64,000 nt of DNA from Siminovitchia fortis. GTDB lineage: Bacteria > Bacillota > Bacilli > Bacillales > Bacillaceae_C. Made by a program: the position numbers and the translations under genes. This document shows positions 1-8,235 of the stretch, piece by piece. How positions within the stretch are numbered: position 1 is the stretch's first letter; each line of letters starts with the position of its first letter. The notes under the pieces were generated by a model. It did no database searches. It had not been told where the DNA came from and worked only from the letters and a program-made list of their open reading frames with translations. The stretch covers positions 1 to 64,000 of the forward strand of contig NZ_QYTU02000011.1 in NCBI RefSeq assembly GCF_003605365.2, given 5' to 3'.

Positions 1-76
1 TAGATAAATTTAGTCACGGATTAAGGTTAAAGTAAAAGATTTGACCGTACCTTCTATATAGAATGGCGATGTGGCA

Positions 77-192
77 TGTCCAGCCAGGCGCGATCGGCGC
101 AAGGATTAAGCCAATCGTTTTTGAAGGCAAACTGCGCCTTCGCAAGCGTAGTTCAGCTTTTCGCCCAAGGCTGCGCGCCTTGCGCTTTTCTT
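77..192 (-). repeat. dispersed intergenic repeat, type B copy 1
   Basis: Read on the minus strand this copy starts AAGAAAAGCGCAAGGCGC about 8 nt after the ylaK stop codon and ends in GCGCCTGGCTGGACA. The inner part resembles the copies at 24596-24718 and 47391-48005, with a shared AAGCCAATCG / GAAGGCAAACT core. It is GC-rich with inverted repeats and codes for nothing convincing. It may act as a 3'UTR structure for ylaK; its origin is unknown. Confidence 0.8.
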
Positions 193-199
193 TATGTGT

Positions 200-1531
200 T
201 TATAAAATATCTGCTGCAAGCTGCGCCAAATCAGATCTCTCCCCTTTGACCAGCTTAATATGGCCTGCTGCACTTTGCCCTTTGAACTTTTCCAAAACAT
301 ACGTCAAACCATTATTAAATTCATCAAGGTATGGATGATCGATTTGCTGGGGATCTCCCATCAGCACAATTTTGCTTCCTTCCCCTACTCTCGTCAATAT
401 CGTTTTCACCTCGTGCTTTGTAAGGTTTTGGGCTTCGTCAATGATAATGAACTGCTTGGGGATGCTCCGCCCCCTTATATATGTCAGTGCTTCAACCTCA
501 ATGGAACCCATCCCCACCAAAATCGAATCCAGCTCGCCGGGCTTTTTCGTATTGAACAGGTATTCAAGATTATCGTAAATCGGCTGCATCCATGGCCTTA
601 ATTTTTCCTGCTTCTCTCCCGGCAAATATCCGATATCCTTTCCCACCGGAACGATTGGCCGAGCGACAAGAAGTTTTTTGTATTTTTTCATATCTTCGGT
701 TTGCATCAATCCGGCTGCCAGGGCCAAAAGAGTCTTCCCGGTGCCAGCCTTTCCGATCATTGTAACCAGCTGGATATCCTGGCGGAAAAGCAGCTCAGCC
801 GCCATTGTCTGCTGGACATTCCTCGGCTTGATTCCCCAAATGGAATCAAAGTGGGTAATCAATTTTTTAATCATCGTTCCTGTTTCATCAACGATTCCAA
901 GCCCCGATGATGAACTTCCAAGCTCATCCTTCATGACGATAAACTGATTCGGATGCATCGGTTTGCCGTTTGCGATATCCAAACATGAAATTTCACCTGT
1001 TTCATAAAAAATTCTTAATAAGTCGATATTAATAAAAATCTCCTGTGTTCCGGTATATAAATGATCCACTTCCACTACACGGTCGCTCAAAAAATCTTCC
1101 GCCTGCAGTCCAAGGGCATCTGCCTTCACTCTTAACAGAGCATCTTTGCTGACGATGATGACGGGCTTCCCGTTCTCTTTCTTCTCTTCCTCCATTGCGA
1201 TGTTTTTTGCCACCGCCAAAATACGGTTATCATTCGTCTTTTCTAAAAAGATCTCCTGCAGCTGGTGGAATGACCTGTGGTTGAGTTCAATTCGCAATGT
1301 CCCTCCATTTTCCAAAGCTATCCTTTCGTGGAGTTTTCCGGTCAGTCTGAAGCCGTCTATCAATTTGGAAACATGCCTTGCATTCCTGCCGATCTCGTTC
1401 ATATACCTCTTCTTTGAGTCCAATTCTTCCAGCACAACCGCCGGGATGACAATCTCATTGTCCTGGAACGAAAAGACGGCATTGGGATCCTGCAACAAGA
1501 CATTCGTATCTAACACGTATATTTTCGTCAA
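200..1531 (-). CDS. ylaK: PhoH-family ATPase with N-terminal PIN domain (YlaK)
   Basis: 443 aa. Residues 1-130 are a PIN nuclease-like domain (opening YVLDTNVLLQD with the first acidic residue D8, conserved EELD further on). The C-terminal half is a PhoH P-loop NTPase with Walker A GKAGTGKT, Walker B FIIIDEAQN and GDPQQID. PIN-PhoH proteins (PhoH2) have been reported as RNA helicase/RNases in other bacteria; activity here is inferred. The start is TTG at 1529-1531 with GGAGG 6 nt upstream, and no nearby in-frame ATG fits better. It is divergent from ylaJ, the same pairing as in B. subtilis. A dispersed repeat begins just beyond the stop. Confidence 0.93.
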   Translation of the reverse strand: MTKIYVLDTNVLLQDPNAVFSFQDNEIVIPAVVLEELDSKKRYMNEIGRNARHVSKLIDGFRLTGKLHERIALENGGTLRIELNHRSFHQLQEIFLEKTNDNRILAVAKNIAMEEEKKENGKPVIIVSKDALLRVKADALGLQAEDFLSDRVVEVDHLYTGTQEIFINIDLLRIFYETGEISCLDIANGKPMHPNQFIVMKDELGSSSSGLGIVDETGTMIKKLITHFDSIWGIKPRNVQQTMAAELLFRQDIQLVTMIGKAGTGKTLLALAAGLMQTEDMKKYKKLLVARPIVPVGKDIGYLPGEKQEKLRPWMQPIYDNLEYLFNTKKPGELDSILVGMGSIEVEALTYIRGRSIPKQFIIIDEAQNLTKHEVKTILTRVGEGSKIVLMGDPQQIDHPYLDEFNNGLTYVLEKFKGQSAAGHIKLVKGERSDLAQLAADIL

Positions 1532-1710
1532 ATTGATGCCTCCTGCTCCTTTTTAATATCATATGATGCTGTAGATCGGCCGGTTCCATTAGAAAGTGTC
1601 ATAAGGGACAGCTCTTTGTCTGAAATATATGTAATTGTGCATAAACTTAGAAGCCATATTGCACAATATATAAATAATGATAGTTGGCAAAAAAACAGGA
1701 GGAAAGCATA

Positions 1711-2292
1711 TTGAAAAAAGCAGCATACATTTTCATCATTCTCATACTCGCAGCGTGCGGCCAGATGAACGGGCAGCAAAGGGATGGAGAGAATCCCTCC
1801 CTTCAAAACACAAAAACTGAAATAAGCCGTCAAGATAACACCCGAAACAGCGATGAAGACAGAGCAAATTATTTAGCCGGGCTCGCCTCCGACATCCCCC
1901 AGGTAAAAAATGCAACAGCTGTAGTTGCCGGGGATTACGCTATTATCGGCATAGACGTGGATAAAGATTTGGACCGATCCAAAGTGGGGTCCATCAAATA
2001 TTCAGTCGCTGAAAGCATCAAGCACGATCCGAGAGGTGCCGGAGCTATCGTGGTCGCCGATCCCGATATCAATGCCAGACTGAAAGAAATTAAAGATGAC
2101 ATATCCAAGGGCATGCCCATGCAGGGGATCATCAATGAATTGGCCGATATTACAGGAAGGGTAATGCCTGAATTGCCTCCTCAGGAAAATAATAAAAACC
2201 CTCAGGAAGCGCCTCAAAAACAGGAGCAGGAAATGGACAGGCAGGACACCCGCCAAATCCAAAAGGAGCAGGAAAAGCAATCAACGGAATAG
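1711..2292 (+). CDS. ylaJ: YhcN/YlaJ-family sporulation lipoprotein
   Basis: 193 aa lipoprotein. Starting at TTG 1711 (AGGAGG at 1697-1702), the signal peptide ends in lipobox LAAC with the acylated Cys at residue 16. The longer reading from 1684 has no ribosome site. The central part (about 50-140, AGDYAIIGIDVDKDL) is the YhcN/YlaJ fold; the tail is a Gln/Lys/Glu-rich low-complexity stretch. Family members sit in spore membranes or cortex and affect germination; no enzymatic role is known. It is divergent from ylaK and upstream of ylaI, matching B. subtilis order. Confidence 0.88.
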   Translation: MKKAAYIFIILILAACGQMNGQQRDGENPSLQNTKTEISRQDNTRNSDEDRANYLAGLASDIPQVKNATAVVAGDYAIIGIDVDKDLDRSKVGSIKYSVAESIKHDPRGAGAIVVADPDINARLKEIKDDISKGMPMQGIINELADITGRVMPELPPQENNKNPQEAPQKQEQEMDRQDTRQIQKEQEKQSTE

Positions 2293-2388
2293 CAACAGGC
2301 CATAAGAGAATTTATCATGTAAGAATCAGGCTGCAACATGGTATAATGGTTTGTAAAAGAACATTATTCTTTTACAGAGGTGGCCGTA

Positions 2389-2589
2389 ATGAAAGTGCAA
2401 TGCGTCATTTGCGATAATCAGCACGAACTGGGAAATGACACACCCCTTGCCAAAAAGTTAAGGAACAGGCCGATTCATACTTATATGTGTGATGAATGCC
2501 ATAAAAGAATTGAAGAGAAAACAAAAGCGCGTCATGCAAGCGGGCAGTTTCAGCTATACAGTTTTAAAGGGAAGGAAAAGGATTTTTAA
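2389..2589 (+). CDS. ylaI: YlaI-family small zinc-ribbon protein (DUF2197)
   Basis: 66 aa. Two Cys pairs, CVIC near the N-terminus and CDEC around residue 35, form a likely zinc ribbon; a basic C-terminus follows. ATG 2389 is chosen over the in-frame GTG at 2380 because the AGAGGTGG ribosome site overlaps that GTG. Function is unknown; conserved in Bacillaceae between ylaJ and ylaH. It ends at the bidirectional terminator shared with convergent ylaH. Confidence 0.85.
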   Translation: MKVQCVICDNQHELGNDTPLAKKLRNRPIHTYMCDECHKRIEEKTKARHASGQFQLYSFKGKEKDF

Positions 2590-2591
2590 TA

Positions 2592-2626
2592 AGAAAAACC
2601 GGGCTGCTTTTTGCCCGGTTTTTCTT
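2592..2626. terminator. bidirectional terminator ylaI/ylaH
   Basis: The stem AACCGGGC / GCCCGGTT is flanked by A-rich and T-rich tracts on both sides, so it can end transcription from both strands. Confidence 0.85.
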
Positions 2627-2993
2627 AATTATTGAATGTCCCCGCTTTTTTCTCCCTGTTCAGCCTGATCTTATAAATGATCAATATGAGTGCCGCTACG
2701 ACAAGCCCTTCTGCAATCGGAAGAAAAATCCCGAGAAAAGTAAGTATTGTACACCCAATAAACAGAAAGAAATAAATAATTGCGGATTTTAACAATGGCA
2801 GTTTCTTAGCAAACCCAAGTTTATATACGAGAATGCAAAGTGCTGCAATAGTCAAAAACAAGAGCCAATTTGCAGTTTTCGCATTTGGCGCCTGCAGATA
2901 ATAAAATTTATAAAATGTAGAAAATCTATCAATCGCAGCTTGGTCCGCTTTCGTCATGGCCAGAACGAAGAACAGACTACCAATGAAATTCAT
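2625..2993 (-). CDS. ylaH: YlaH-like integral membrane protein
   Basis: 122 aa with an N-terminal hydrophobic segment and two or three further membrane spans at about 40-60, 68-90 and 92-110, ending in a basic cytoplasmic tail. Sequence and position (between typA and ylaI) match the YlaH-like family; function unknown. AGGAGGT lies 6-7 nt before ATG. The stop codon sits at the edge of the shared terminator. Confidence 0.85.
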   Translation of the reverse strand: MNFIGSLFFVLAMTKADQAAIDRFSTFYKFYYLQAPNAKTANWLLFLTIAALCILVYKLGFAKKLPLLKSAIIYFFLFIGCTILTFLGIFLPIAEGLVVAALILIIYKIRLNREKKAGTFNN

Positions 2994-3083
2994 TCAGGCT
3001 ACCTCCTACGTCTTTAGAAAGGGACTCCTTTTTAAAAGGAATCCCCCATAAGCATACCATATTTAAGCGGCATTATAACAAAA

Positions 3084-4913
3084 TTAGGCAAACTTTTTCT
3101 TTTTGGCCGCTTTTTCCCGTTCATTTTTGTTCAAAATTGTTTTGCGCAAACGGATTGACTCAGGGGTGACTTCACATAATTCATCATCATTCAAGTATTC
3201 GAGAGATTCCTCCAAAGACATGATCCTCGGCCTTTTGATGACTGAAGTCTGGTCCTTTGTGGCCGACCTGACATTCGTGGCATGCTTCGTCTTCGTAATA
3301 TTGACCGCCAGATCGTTATCACGCGAATGCTCGCCGACAATCATCCCCTCATATATCTCGGTGCCGGGTTCAACAAATATCGTTCCACGGTCTTCCACAT
3401 GCATGATGCCGTACGTCGTCGCCTTTCCGCCTTCCATCGAAACAAGGACACCTTGATGCCTTCCTCCGATCTGACCGGAAGCCATCGGCTGGTAGCTGTC
3501 AAAAGTGTGGTTCAAAATTCCATAGCCCCTTGTGAGCGACATGAACTCTGTTGTATATCCGATCAATCCCCTTGCAGGAACATGGAAAATCAGACGGACC
3601 TGGCCCTTCCCGTTATTGATCATATCCAGCATCGTCCCTTTACGGGATCCGAGCGATTCAATAATGCTTCCGGTGTATTCCTCCGGAGTGTCAATTTGAA
3701 CATGCTCAATCGGTTCACACAGTACGCCGTTCACCTCTTTGACAATCACCTTCGGTTTTGACACTTGGAGTTCAAAGCCTTCACGGCGCATATTTTCGAT
3801 TAAAATGGACAGATGGAGCTCGCCTCTCCCTGAAACAACCCATGCATCCGGAGATTCAGTATCTTCAACCCGAAGGCTTACATCCGTTTCAAGCTGCGTT
3901 TTAAGCCTTTCTTCAATTTTTCTTGCCGTAACAAATTTTCCCTCTCTGCCCGCAAATGGGCTGTTGTTGACCAGAAAAGTCATTTGGAGGGTAGGTTCAT
4001 CTATTTTAAGCAGCGGCAAGGGCTCCTGATGGTCGATTGGACATAAAGTTTCACCGACGTTTATATCTTCCATGCCGGATACGGCTACGATGTCCCCTGT
4101 ATATGCCTCATTAATTTCGACCCTTTTCAGCCCGAAGAAACCAAACAATTTGGTTACACGAAACTGTTTCACGTTCCCATCCTGCTTCATCAAGTCAACC
4201 TGCTGTCCTACCTTGATGGTACCGCGAAATATACGGCCTATGCCTACCCGTCCAACATATTTATCGTAATCCAAAAGGGATACCTGCAGCTGGAGAGGTT
4301 CTTCCCGATTTTCCACAGGCGCAGGGATATGCTCCAAAATCGTTTCATACAACACTTCCATGTTATCTTCCTGATGATCCGGTTCTTTACTGGCCGTTCC
4401 ATTTATTCCTGAAGCGTAAATGACCGGAAATTCCAGTTGATCATCATTGGCGTCAAGCTCGATGAACAATTCCAGAACCTCATCCACCACTTCCTCAGGC
4501 CGCGCAAAATCTCTATCAATCTTATTTACGACTACGATGGGGGTCAGGTTCTGTTCCAAGGCTTTTTTCAATACGAAGCGGGTCTGGGGCATACAGCCTT
4601 CATATGCATCCACCACAAGAAGTACCCCGTCCACCATTTTTAAAATCCGTTCCACTTCTCCGCCAAAATCGGCATGGCCGGGTGTATCCATAATATTGAT
4701 TTTTGTATCTTTATATTGAATGGCGGTATTTTTCGCCAAAATGGTTATTCCCCGTTCACGTTCCAAATCATTGGAATCCATTACCCGGTCTTCGACATGC
4801 TCATTTGTCCGGAACGTTCCGGATTGTCTGAGCAGCTGATCAACCAAAGTCGTCTTTCCATGGTCCACGTGGGCGATAATCGCAATATTCCTTATATCGT
4901 TTCTTATATTCAA
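3084..4913 (-). CDS. typA: ribosome-associated GTPase TypA/BipA
   Basis: 609 aa translational GTPase related to EF-G and LepA. G1 AHVDHGKT, G3 DTPGHAD and G4 NKID are all visible in the first 140 residues, followed by EF-Tu domain II, EF-G III and V folds, and the TypA-specific C-terminal domain ending in a Lys-rich tail. The family works on ribosome assembly and translation under cold or other stress. The start is TTG at 4911-4913, preceded by GGAGG 7 nt upstream; an open frame continues upstream to 4964 but lacks a ribosome site. It is divergent from ylaF, as in B. subtilis. Confidence 0.96.
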   Translation of the reverse strand: MNIRNDIRNIAIIAHVDHGKTTLVDQLLRQSGTFRTNEHVEDRVMDSNDLERERGITILAKNTAIQYKDTKINIMDTPGHADFGGEVERILKMVDGVLLVVDAYEGCMPQTRFVLKKALEQNLTPIVVVNKIDRDFARPEEVVDEVLELFIELDANDDQLEFPVIYASGINGTASKEPDHQEDNMEVLYETILEHIPAPVENREEPLQLQVSLLDYDKYVGRVGIGRIFRGTIKVGQQVDLMKQDGNVKQFRVTKLFGFFGLKRVEINEAYTGDIVAVSGMEDINVGETLCPIDHQEPLPLLKIDEPTLQMTFLVNNSPFAGREGKFVTARKIEERLKTQLETDVSLRVEDTESPDAWVVSGRGELHLSILIENMRREGFELQVSKPKVIVKEVNGVLCEPIEHVQIDTPEEYTGSIIESLGSRKGTMLDMINNGKGQVRLIFHVPARGLIGYTTEFMSLTRGYGILNHTFDSYQPMASGQIGGRHQGVLVSMEGGKATTYGIMHVEDRGTIFVEPGTEIYEGMIVGEHSRDNDLAVNITKTKHATNVRSATKDQTSVIKRPRIMSLEESLEYLNDDELCEVTPESIRLRKTILNKNEREKAAKKKKFA

Positions 4914-5031
4914 AGTAGTTCCTCCTGCCTGTATAACAGCAAATGCTGGCATATAACTTAACAATTATACCACAATAGTAGCCAAGCCGATCATTTTTTT
5001 GTAAAATTGATGAGTGAGGAGGGCGAACAGC

Positions 5032-5217
5032 GTGAATGGCATTAAGTGGAATTTTCTTTTCTTGGCCATATTAGCGGCGTTTTCCATCGTAGGGATGGGT
5101 TTTTCCCTCGGTGCAAGAAGTCCCATTGGAATAATCATCTGTTTTATCATTTTGATTTCTGTTATGGGCTATGGCTTTGCGACAAAAAAAAGATACAGGG
5201 AATCCGGCAAATTATAG
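5032..5217 (+). CDS. ylaF: small membrane protein YlaF (DUF5325-like)
   Basis: 61 aa with two transmembrane helices separated by a short GARSP turn, then a basic tail (KKRYRESGK). The GTG at 5032 is chosen because GAGGAGGG at 5016-5022 lies just upstream; the GTG at 5014 would overlap that site. Unknown function; synteny with typA supports the name. Confidence 0.75.
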   Translation: MNGIKWNFLFLAILAAFSIVGMGFSLGARSPIGIIICFIILISVMGYGFATKKRYRESGKL

Positions 5218-5260
5218 AACCCCATGGTTATATGATTACACGCCATTTTGGATTCATACA

Positions 5261-5295
5261 GAAACGGTCCAGCTGCCATAACTGGACCGTTTCTT
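5261..5295. terminator. bidirectional terminator ylaF / suhB-like gene
   Basis: A 10-bp stem (AACGGTCCAG / CTGGACCGTT) with a 9-nt loop, flanked by GAAA and TTTC on either side, lies between the convergent genes. Confidence 0.8.
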
Positions 5296-6096
5296 CTATA
5301 AACCTTTTGATAAATATTTTTGAATGATTTTTTCATGGAGCCCCGGTTTTGCTACAACGATCGGATTTCTTTCCAAAATGTTCAGCGGCTCCCCTTTTAA
5401 ATTTGTCACCTTCCCGCCAACTTCCTCAACAATGATTTTCCCCCCGGCGAAGTCCCACGGTGAAAGCCGCATCGTTATGTAGGCATCAAGCCTTCCGGTA
5501 GCAACAAATACAAACTCAAGTGCAGCGGAGCCGTACGATCGTGTTCCCCTTGCATCGTTTACAAGCGGTATCAGAGTCTCTCTGGGATCAATCAGCCTGT
5601 TGGAAACAAGCCACGTTGAATTGATCCCGATCAATGCTTTTTCTACAGGCACCTTTTCTAATGGCGGAAGCTTCTTATCATTCCAAAAGGCGCCTTCACC
5701 TGCTTTGGCATAATATAGCTCCTGATACACAACATCATATACATATCCTAATTTAGGGTTTCCATTTTCGTAAATTCCGATGGAGATCATGAAATTTCTC
5801 TGCTGGTGAACAAAATTGGTAGTGCCGTCGATTGGATCTATAATCCAAATGATCCCGGAGAACCCGGCCGGGTCATCTCCAAAGCCTTCTTCGCCCAAAA
5901 TATAGTGATCAGGAAATGCTTCCCTTATTTTTTTTGTGAAAAACTGTTCCGTTTCTTGATCTATATTTGTTACGAGATCATCCGGGTTCGATTTTGTCAT
6001 GACTTCAGGTGCTGTTGCGAATGAAGAGACAATTCTTGTGCCCGCCTCCTGAAGCCATGCTTTGGCATATTTATCTATCAATGTCCAGTTTGCCAT
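5296..6096 (-). CDS. yktC: inositol-1-monophosphatase family protein (YktC/SuhB-like)
   Basis: 266 aa Mg2+-dependent phosphatase of the IMPase superfamily. Metal-site motifs are present: GEEGF near residue 70, DPIDGTTNF near 87-95 and WDFAGG near 215. It probably hydrolyses myo-inositol-1-phosphate or another sugar phosphate (some homologues dephosphorylate NADP). The second ATG (6096) is preferred because GGAGG then has 6-nt spacing; it abuts the first ATG at 6102. B. subtilis yktC occupies the same neighbourhood. Confidence 0.92.
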   Translation of the reverse strand: MANWTLIDKYAKAWLQEAGTRIVSSFATAPEVMTKSNPDDLVTNIDQETEQFFTKKIREAFPDHYILGEEGFGDDPAGFSGIIWIIDPIDGTTNFVHQQRNFMISIGIYENGNPKLGYVYDVVYQELYYAKAGEGAFWNDKKLPPLEKVPVEKALIGINSTWLVSNRLIDPRETLIPLVNDARGTRSYGSAALEFVFVATGRLDAYITMRLSPWDFAGGKIIVEEVGGKVTNLKGEPLNILERNPIVVAKPGLHEKIIQKYLSKGL

Positions 6097-6205
6097 TGTC
6101 ATCCTCCGATCAGTCTTTCCTTCTTCAATACCCAGCTTATTGAATATCCATTATCATTTCAAGTTTATAAGAAACAGGATCATTTTATACTATCCTGTCC
6201 GGCAA

Positions 6206-6250
6206 CAAAAGACGAACCCCTTCATTTTAAAACATGAAGGGAGTTCGCCA
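6206..6250 (-). terminator. terminator after the 64-aa ORF
   Basis: On the minus strand a long stem, GGCGAACTCCCTTCAT pairing with ATGAAGGGGTTCGTC, is followed by TTTTG. Confidence 0.75.
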
Positions 6251-6284
6251 TTAGAATCAGTTATTATTTTCATCTGGATCAATA

Positions 6285-6479
6285 TCACAATGCTTCCATC
6301 TTTATTAATTCAGAACGGATTCTTTCCAATTTGCGCTTTGCTTTTGTCTTCATATCTTCGTTATTTTCCTGCATTGCATCAAACAGAACAGCGAGTTCAT
6401 AGTTTAATTCCAGGTGAAGGACAGCAAGTTTCTGTTTATCCACTGACTTCTTTCGATAAGCGTTGACGACTTGCTTCAT
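6285..6479 (-). CDS. uncharacterised small helical protein
   Basis: 64 aa, predicted almost wholly helical and highly charged (ELNYELAVLFDAMQ, MKTKAKRKLERIRSEL), with no signal or membrane segment. Start at ATG 6479, where an AAGGAG box lies about 10 nt upstream; the open frame extends to 6512 without a ribosome site. It has its own terminator. Its place between yktA and yktC suggests a short conserved Bacillaceae gene (ykzI-like position), but I do not recognise the family. Confidence 0.65.
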   Translation of the reverse strand: MKQVVNAYRKKSVDKQKLAVLHLELNYELAVLFDAMQENNEDMKTKAKRKLERIRSELIKMEAL

Positions 6480-6685
6480 TGACAAAACACTCCTTCCGGG
6501 ATTAGTTTGCAAGTGCTTACCTTATCTCTATTCGCTTACTTTATCGTATGTTGCCGACTGATTGCCGGTAACAAAATTGTGCACTTACCCAGGATGTTGA
6601 ATGAATGAGTTCCGCTTAATAATTTAGTACCCGTTTGTCGATAATATTAAACACATGATGCTTTCTGTCTAATGTTGGCTCCTTG

Positions 6686-6955
6686 CTATAAACGAATTGT
6701 TTCACCGGGGGCTGCCTGTTTCATTTTTTGGACAACATTATATGCCGAATAGCCGCTCACCTCTTCGAATTCATTACAAATGTTCTTTTCATCTGCTTTC
6801 CCCGGCACAATCTCTTTAAAACGCCGATACGCTTCTATCAGTGAGCTTTTTTCAATTCCTTTCTCATACGCCTTTTCTATTGATTGAAAAAAATGGATGA
6901 CATCCACTATCTCTTCAGTCGACCAGAGATGGGATATCGGATATTGATAATCCAT
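6686..6955 (-). CDS. yktA: UPF0223 family protein YktA
   Basis: 89 aa from ATG 6955. Residues such as YQYPISHLWSTEEIVDVI and AYRRFKEIVP match the UPF0223 family; function unknown. The upstream nitronate-monooxygenase-like gene's TAA overlaps this ATG (TAATG on the minus strand) and a GGAGTG box lies within that gene's end, so translational coupling is likely. A longer reading from 6970 would overlap the ribosome site. Confidence 0.9.
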   Translation of the reverse strand: MDYQYPISHLWSTEEIVDVIHFFQSIEKAYEKGIEKSSLIEAYRRFKEIVPGKADEKNICNEFEEVSGYSAYNVVQKMKQAAPGETIRL

Positions 6956-7920
6956 TAATGAACACTCCATTTCAAACGAATTTTTTCCGCTTCACTCATC
7001 ATTGTTTGTATAAGCTCATCGACACTTAAAACTTCATGTATCAACCCTGCTGCCTGTCCTGCCCAGCCGAATCCCTGCTCCGGATTGCCTTCGTAAATAT
7101 ATTTTTTGTTGGCTGTTCCACTAATATACGGCTTCAGCTCTTCGTAGCCGGCACCCGCTTTTTCGAGTTCGATGATCTTTTTGGACCATGGGGTCGAGAT
7201 TACACGCCCAGGAGCTTTAAGCGTTCTTTTGATAATTTCAGTATCTGTTTCGGATCCGTCAATTATTGCCTGCTTATATCGGTTTGAAGCATGAACACAT
7301 TCCTTTGTGGCTATGAATCTCGTTCCCATTTCTATTCCTTCCGCCCCGAGGCTCATTGCCGCCATAAGACCCCTGCCGTCCGCTATCCCGCCGGAAGCTA
7401 TAACAGGAATTGTCACAGCGTCGACAACAGATGGAATGAGGACAAATGTGCCGGTATCATCCCTGCCGATATGCCCTCCACCCTCTTGGCCGACAACCAT
7501 GACAGCATCTGCCCCCAGTTCTTCCGCCTTCACGGCCTGGCGCTTCGCTGCAACAAGGACAAGTTTTTTTACATTTACCCCTTCAAGTTCTTTAAAAAAT
7601 CCGGATGGGTTTCCGCCTGTAACAGAAACCACTTCAACCTCTTCCTCAATCGCGGCTTCAAGCATATGTTCAAAGCGGCGCCCGTGCTGTCCGATCGCAA
7701 AATTAACCCCAAATGGTTTGTCGGTCATTGTTCTTGTTTTCCTTATTTCTTCTTTCAGTTCATCAGCAGTTGAGAGCGACATGGCTGTTATTTGTCCCAA
7801 GCCGCCGGCATTGGAAACCGCAGACGCCAATTCAGAATAGGCCAGGTGAGCCAATCCGCCTTGTACAATCGGATACTTGATATTAAGTAAATCTGTCACT
7901 CTTGTTTTCCACTTTTCCAT
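6955..7920 (-). CDS. nitronate monooxygenase / FabK-like FMN enzyme
   Basis: 321 aa TIM-barrel flavoprotein of the 2-nitropropane dioxygenase/NMO family. Visible: N-terminal IVQGGLAHLAYSELASAVSN, the glycine-rich GQEGGGHIG segment carrying the family catalytic/FMN-contacting His, and PVIASGGIADGRG plus GAEGIEMGTRF for FMN phosphate. The family oxidises alkyl nitronates such as propionate-3-nitronate; a role as enoyl-ACP reductase II (FabK) cannot be excluded by eye. It occupies the slot of speA in B. subtilis (between sr1 and yktA), so it is probably a lineage-specific replacement. Confidence 0.85.
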   Translation of the reverse strand: MEKWKTRVTDLLNIKYPIVQGGLAHLAYSELASAVSNAGGLGQITAMSLSTADELKEEIRKTRTMTDKPFGVNFAIGQHGRRFEHMLEAAIEEEVEVVSVTGGNPSGFFKELEGVNVKKLVLVAAKRQAVKAEELGADAVMVVGQEGGGHIGRDDTGTFVLIPSVVDAVTIPVIASGGIADGRGLMAAMSLGAEGIEMGTRFIATKECVHASNRYKQAIIDGSETDTEIIKRTLKAPGRVISTPWSKKIIELEKAGAGYEELKPYISGTANKKYIYEGNPEQGFGWAGQAAGLIHEVLSVDELIQTMMSEAEKIRLKWSVH

Positions 7921-7961
7921 CCCTTAACCTCTCCCTTGTCGTTTTAATTGAAGCAGATTTT

Positions 7962-7996
7962 TAAAATAAAAGGAGCGCCCCGTCCGGGATGCTCCT
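7962..7996 (-). terminator. sr1 Rho-independent terminator
   Basis: On the minus strand AGGAGC pairs with GCTCCT around a GC-rich centre (CCCGGACGGGG), followed by TTTTATTTTAA. Confidence 0.85.
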
Positions 7997-8164
7997 CATT
8001 CCAGTTATTGTTCATCTGTTTTTTCATTGCATTCACAGCAGCAGGAATACAATTTTGTCACTTTGTCATCCTCAAAATAATCGATGGTTGCATTGCAATC
8101 CTGACAGATGATAATTCCCATCTTCTCCATCCCTTCCTGTGAAAAGGCTTGAAAATGATTCATT
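7964..8164 (-). ncRNA. sr1: dual-function small RNA SR1
   Basis: Predicted 200-nt transcript from about 8164 to the terminator hairpin at 7971-7996. It encodes SR1P (8005-8121) after a leader of about 43 nt. Size, encoded peptide and closeness to pdhD all match SR1 of B. subtilis (about 205 nt), which base-pairs with ahrC mRNA and encodes the GapA-binding peptide SR1P. The ahrC-pairing segment cannot be verified here because the target is outside the window. Confidence 0.85.
8005..8121 (-). CDS. sr1P: GapA-binding peptide SR1P
   Basis: 38 aa peptide opening MGIIICQDCN with a second Cys cluster (SCCCEC) near residue 30 and an acidic end. This matches SR1P, which binds glyceraldehyde-3-phosphate dehydrogenase GapA and modulates its effect on RNase J1 in B. 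subtilis. The open frame extends upstream to 8217, but that would run through the promoter; ATG 8121 follows an AAGGGATGGAG ribosome site. rnjA, for RNase J1, lies at 22814-24481. Confidence 0.9.
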   Translation of the reverse strand: MGIIICQDCNATIDYFEDDKVTKLYSCCCECNEKTDEQ

Positions 8165-8170
8165 AAATTC

Positions 8171-8218
8171 ATAATAATATAACACATCTTGATTATCAAG
8201 CCTAAATTGTATGACACA
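8171..8218 (-). promoter_or_regulatory. sr1 promoter with two CcpN operators
   Basis: Minus-strand sigma-A promoter: -35 TTGATA at 8194-8199, a 17-nt spacer, -10 TATTAT at 8171-8176. Two boxes fit the CcpN consensus as I recall it (TRTGHYATAYW) at all 11 positions: TGTGTCATACA at 8208-8218, upstream of -35, and TGTGTTATATT at 8176-8186, spacer to -10. In B. subtilis CcpN represses sr1, gapB and pckA on glycolytic carbon; the same logic is inferred. Confidence 0.82.
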
Positions 8219-8235
8219 TTTCACAGAATAAGAGG

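Noticed and set aside
3103-4961. Several long antisense frames inside typA, pdh genes and the RND permease
   Set aside because: Opposite-strand shadows of strongly coding genes without ribosome sites or family similarity.
8122-8217. N-terminal extension of the SR1P frame to 70 codons
   Set aside because: It would be translated from within the promoter and CcpN sites; ATG 8121 has the ribosome site and the family's usual length.
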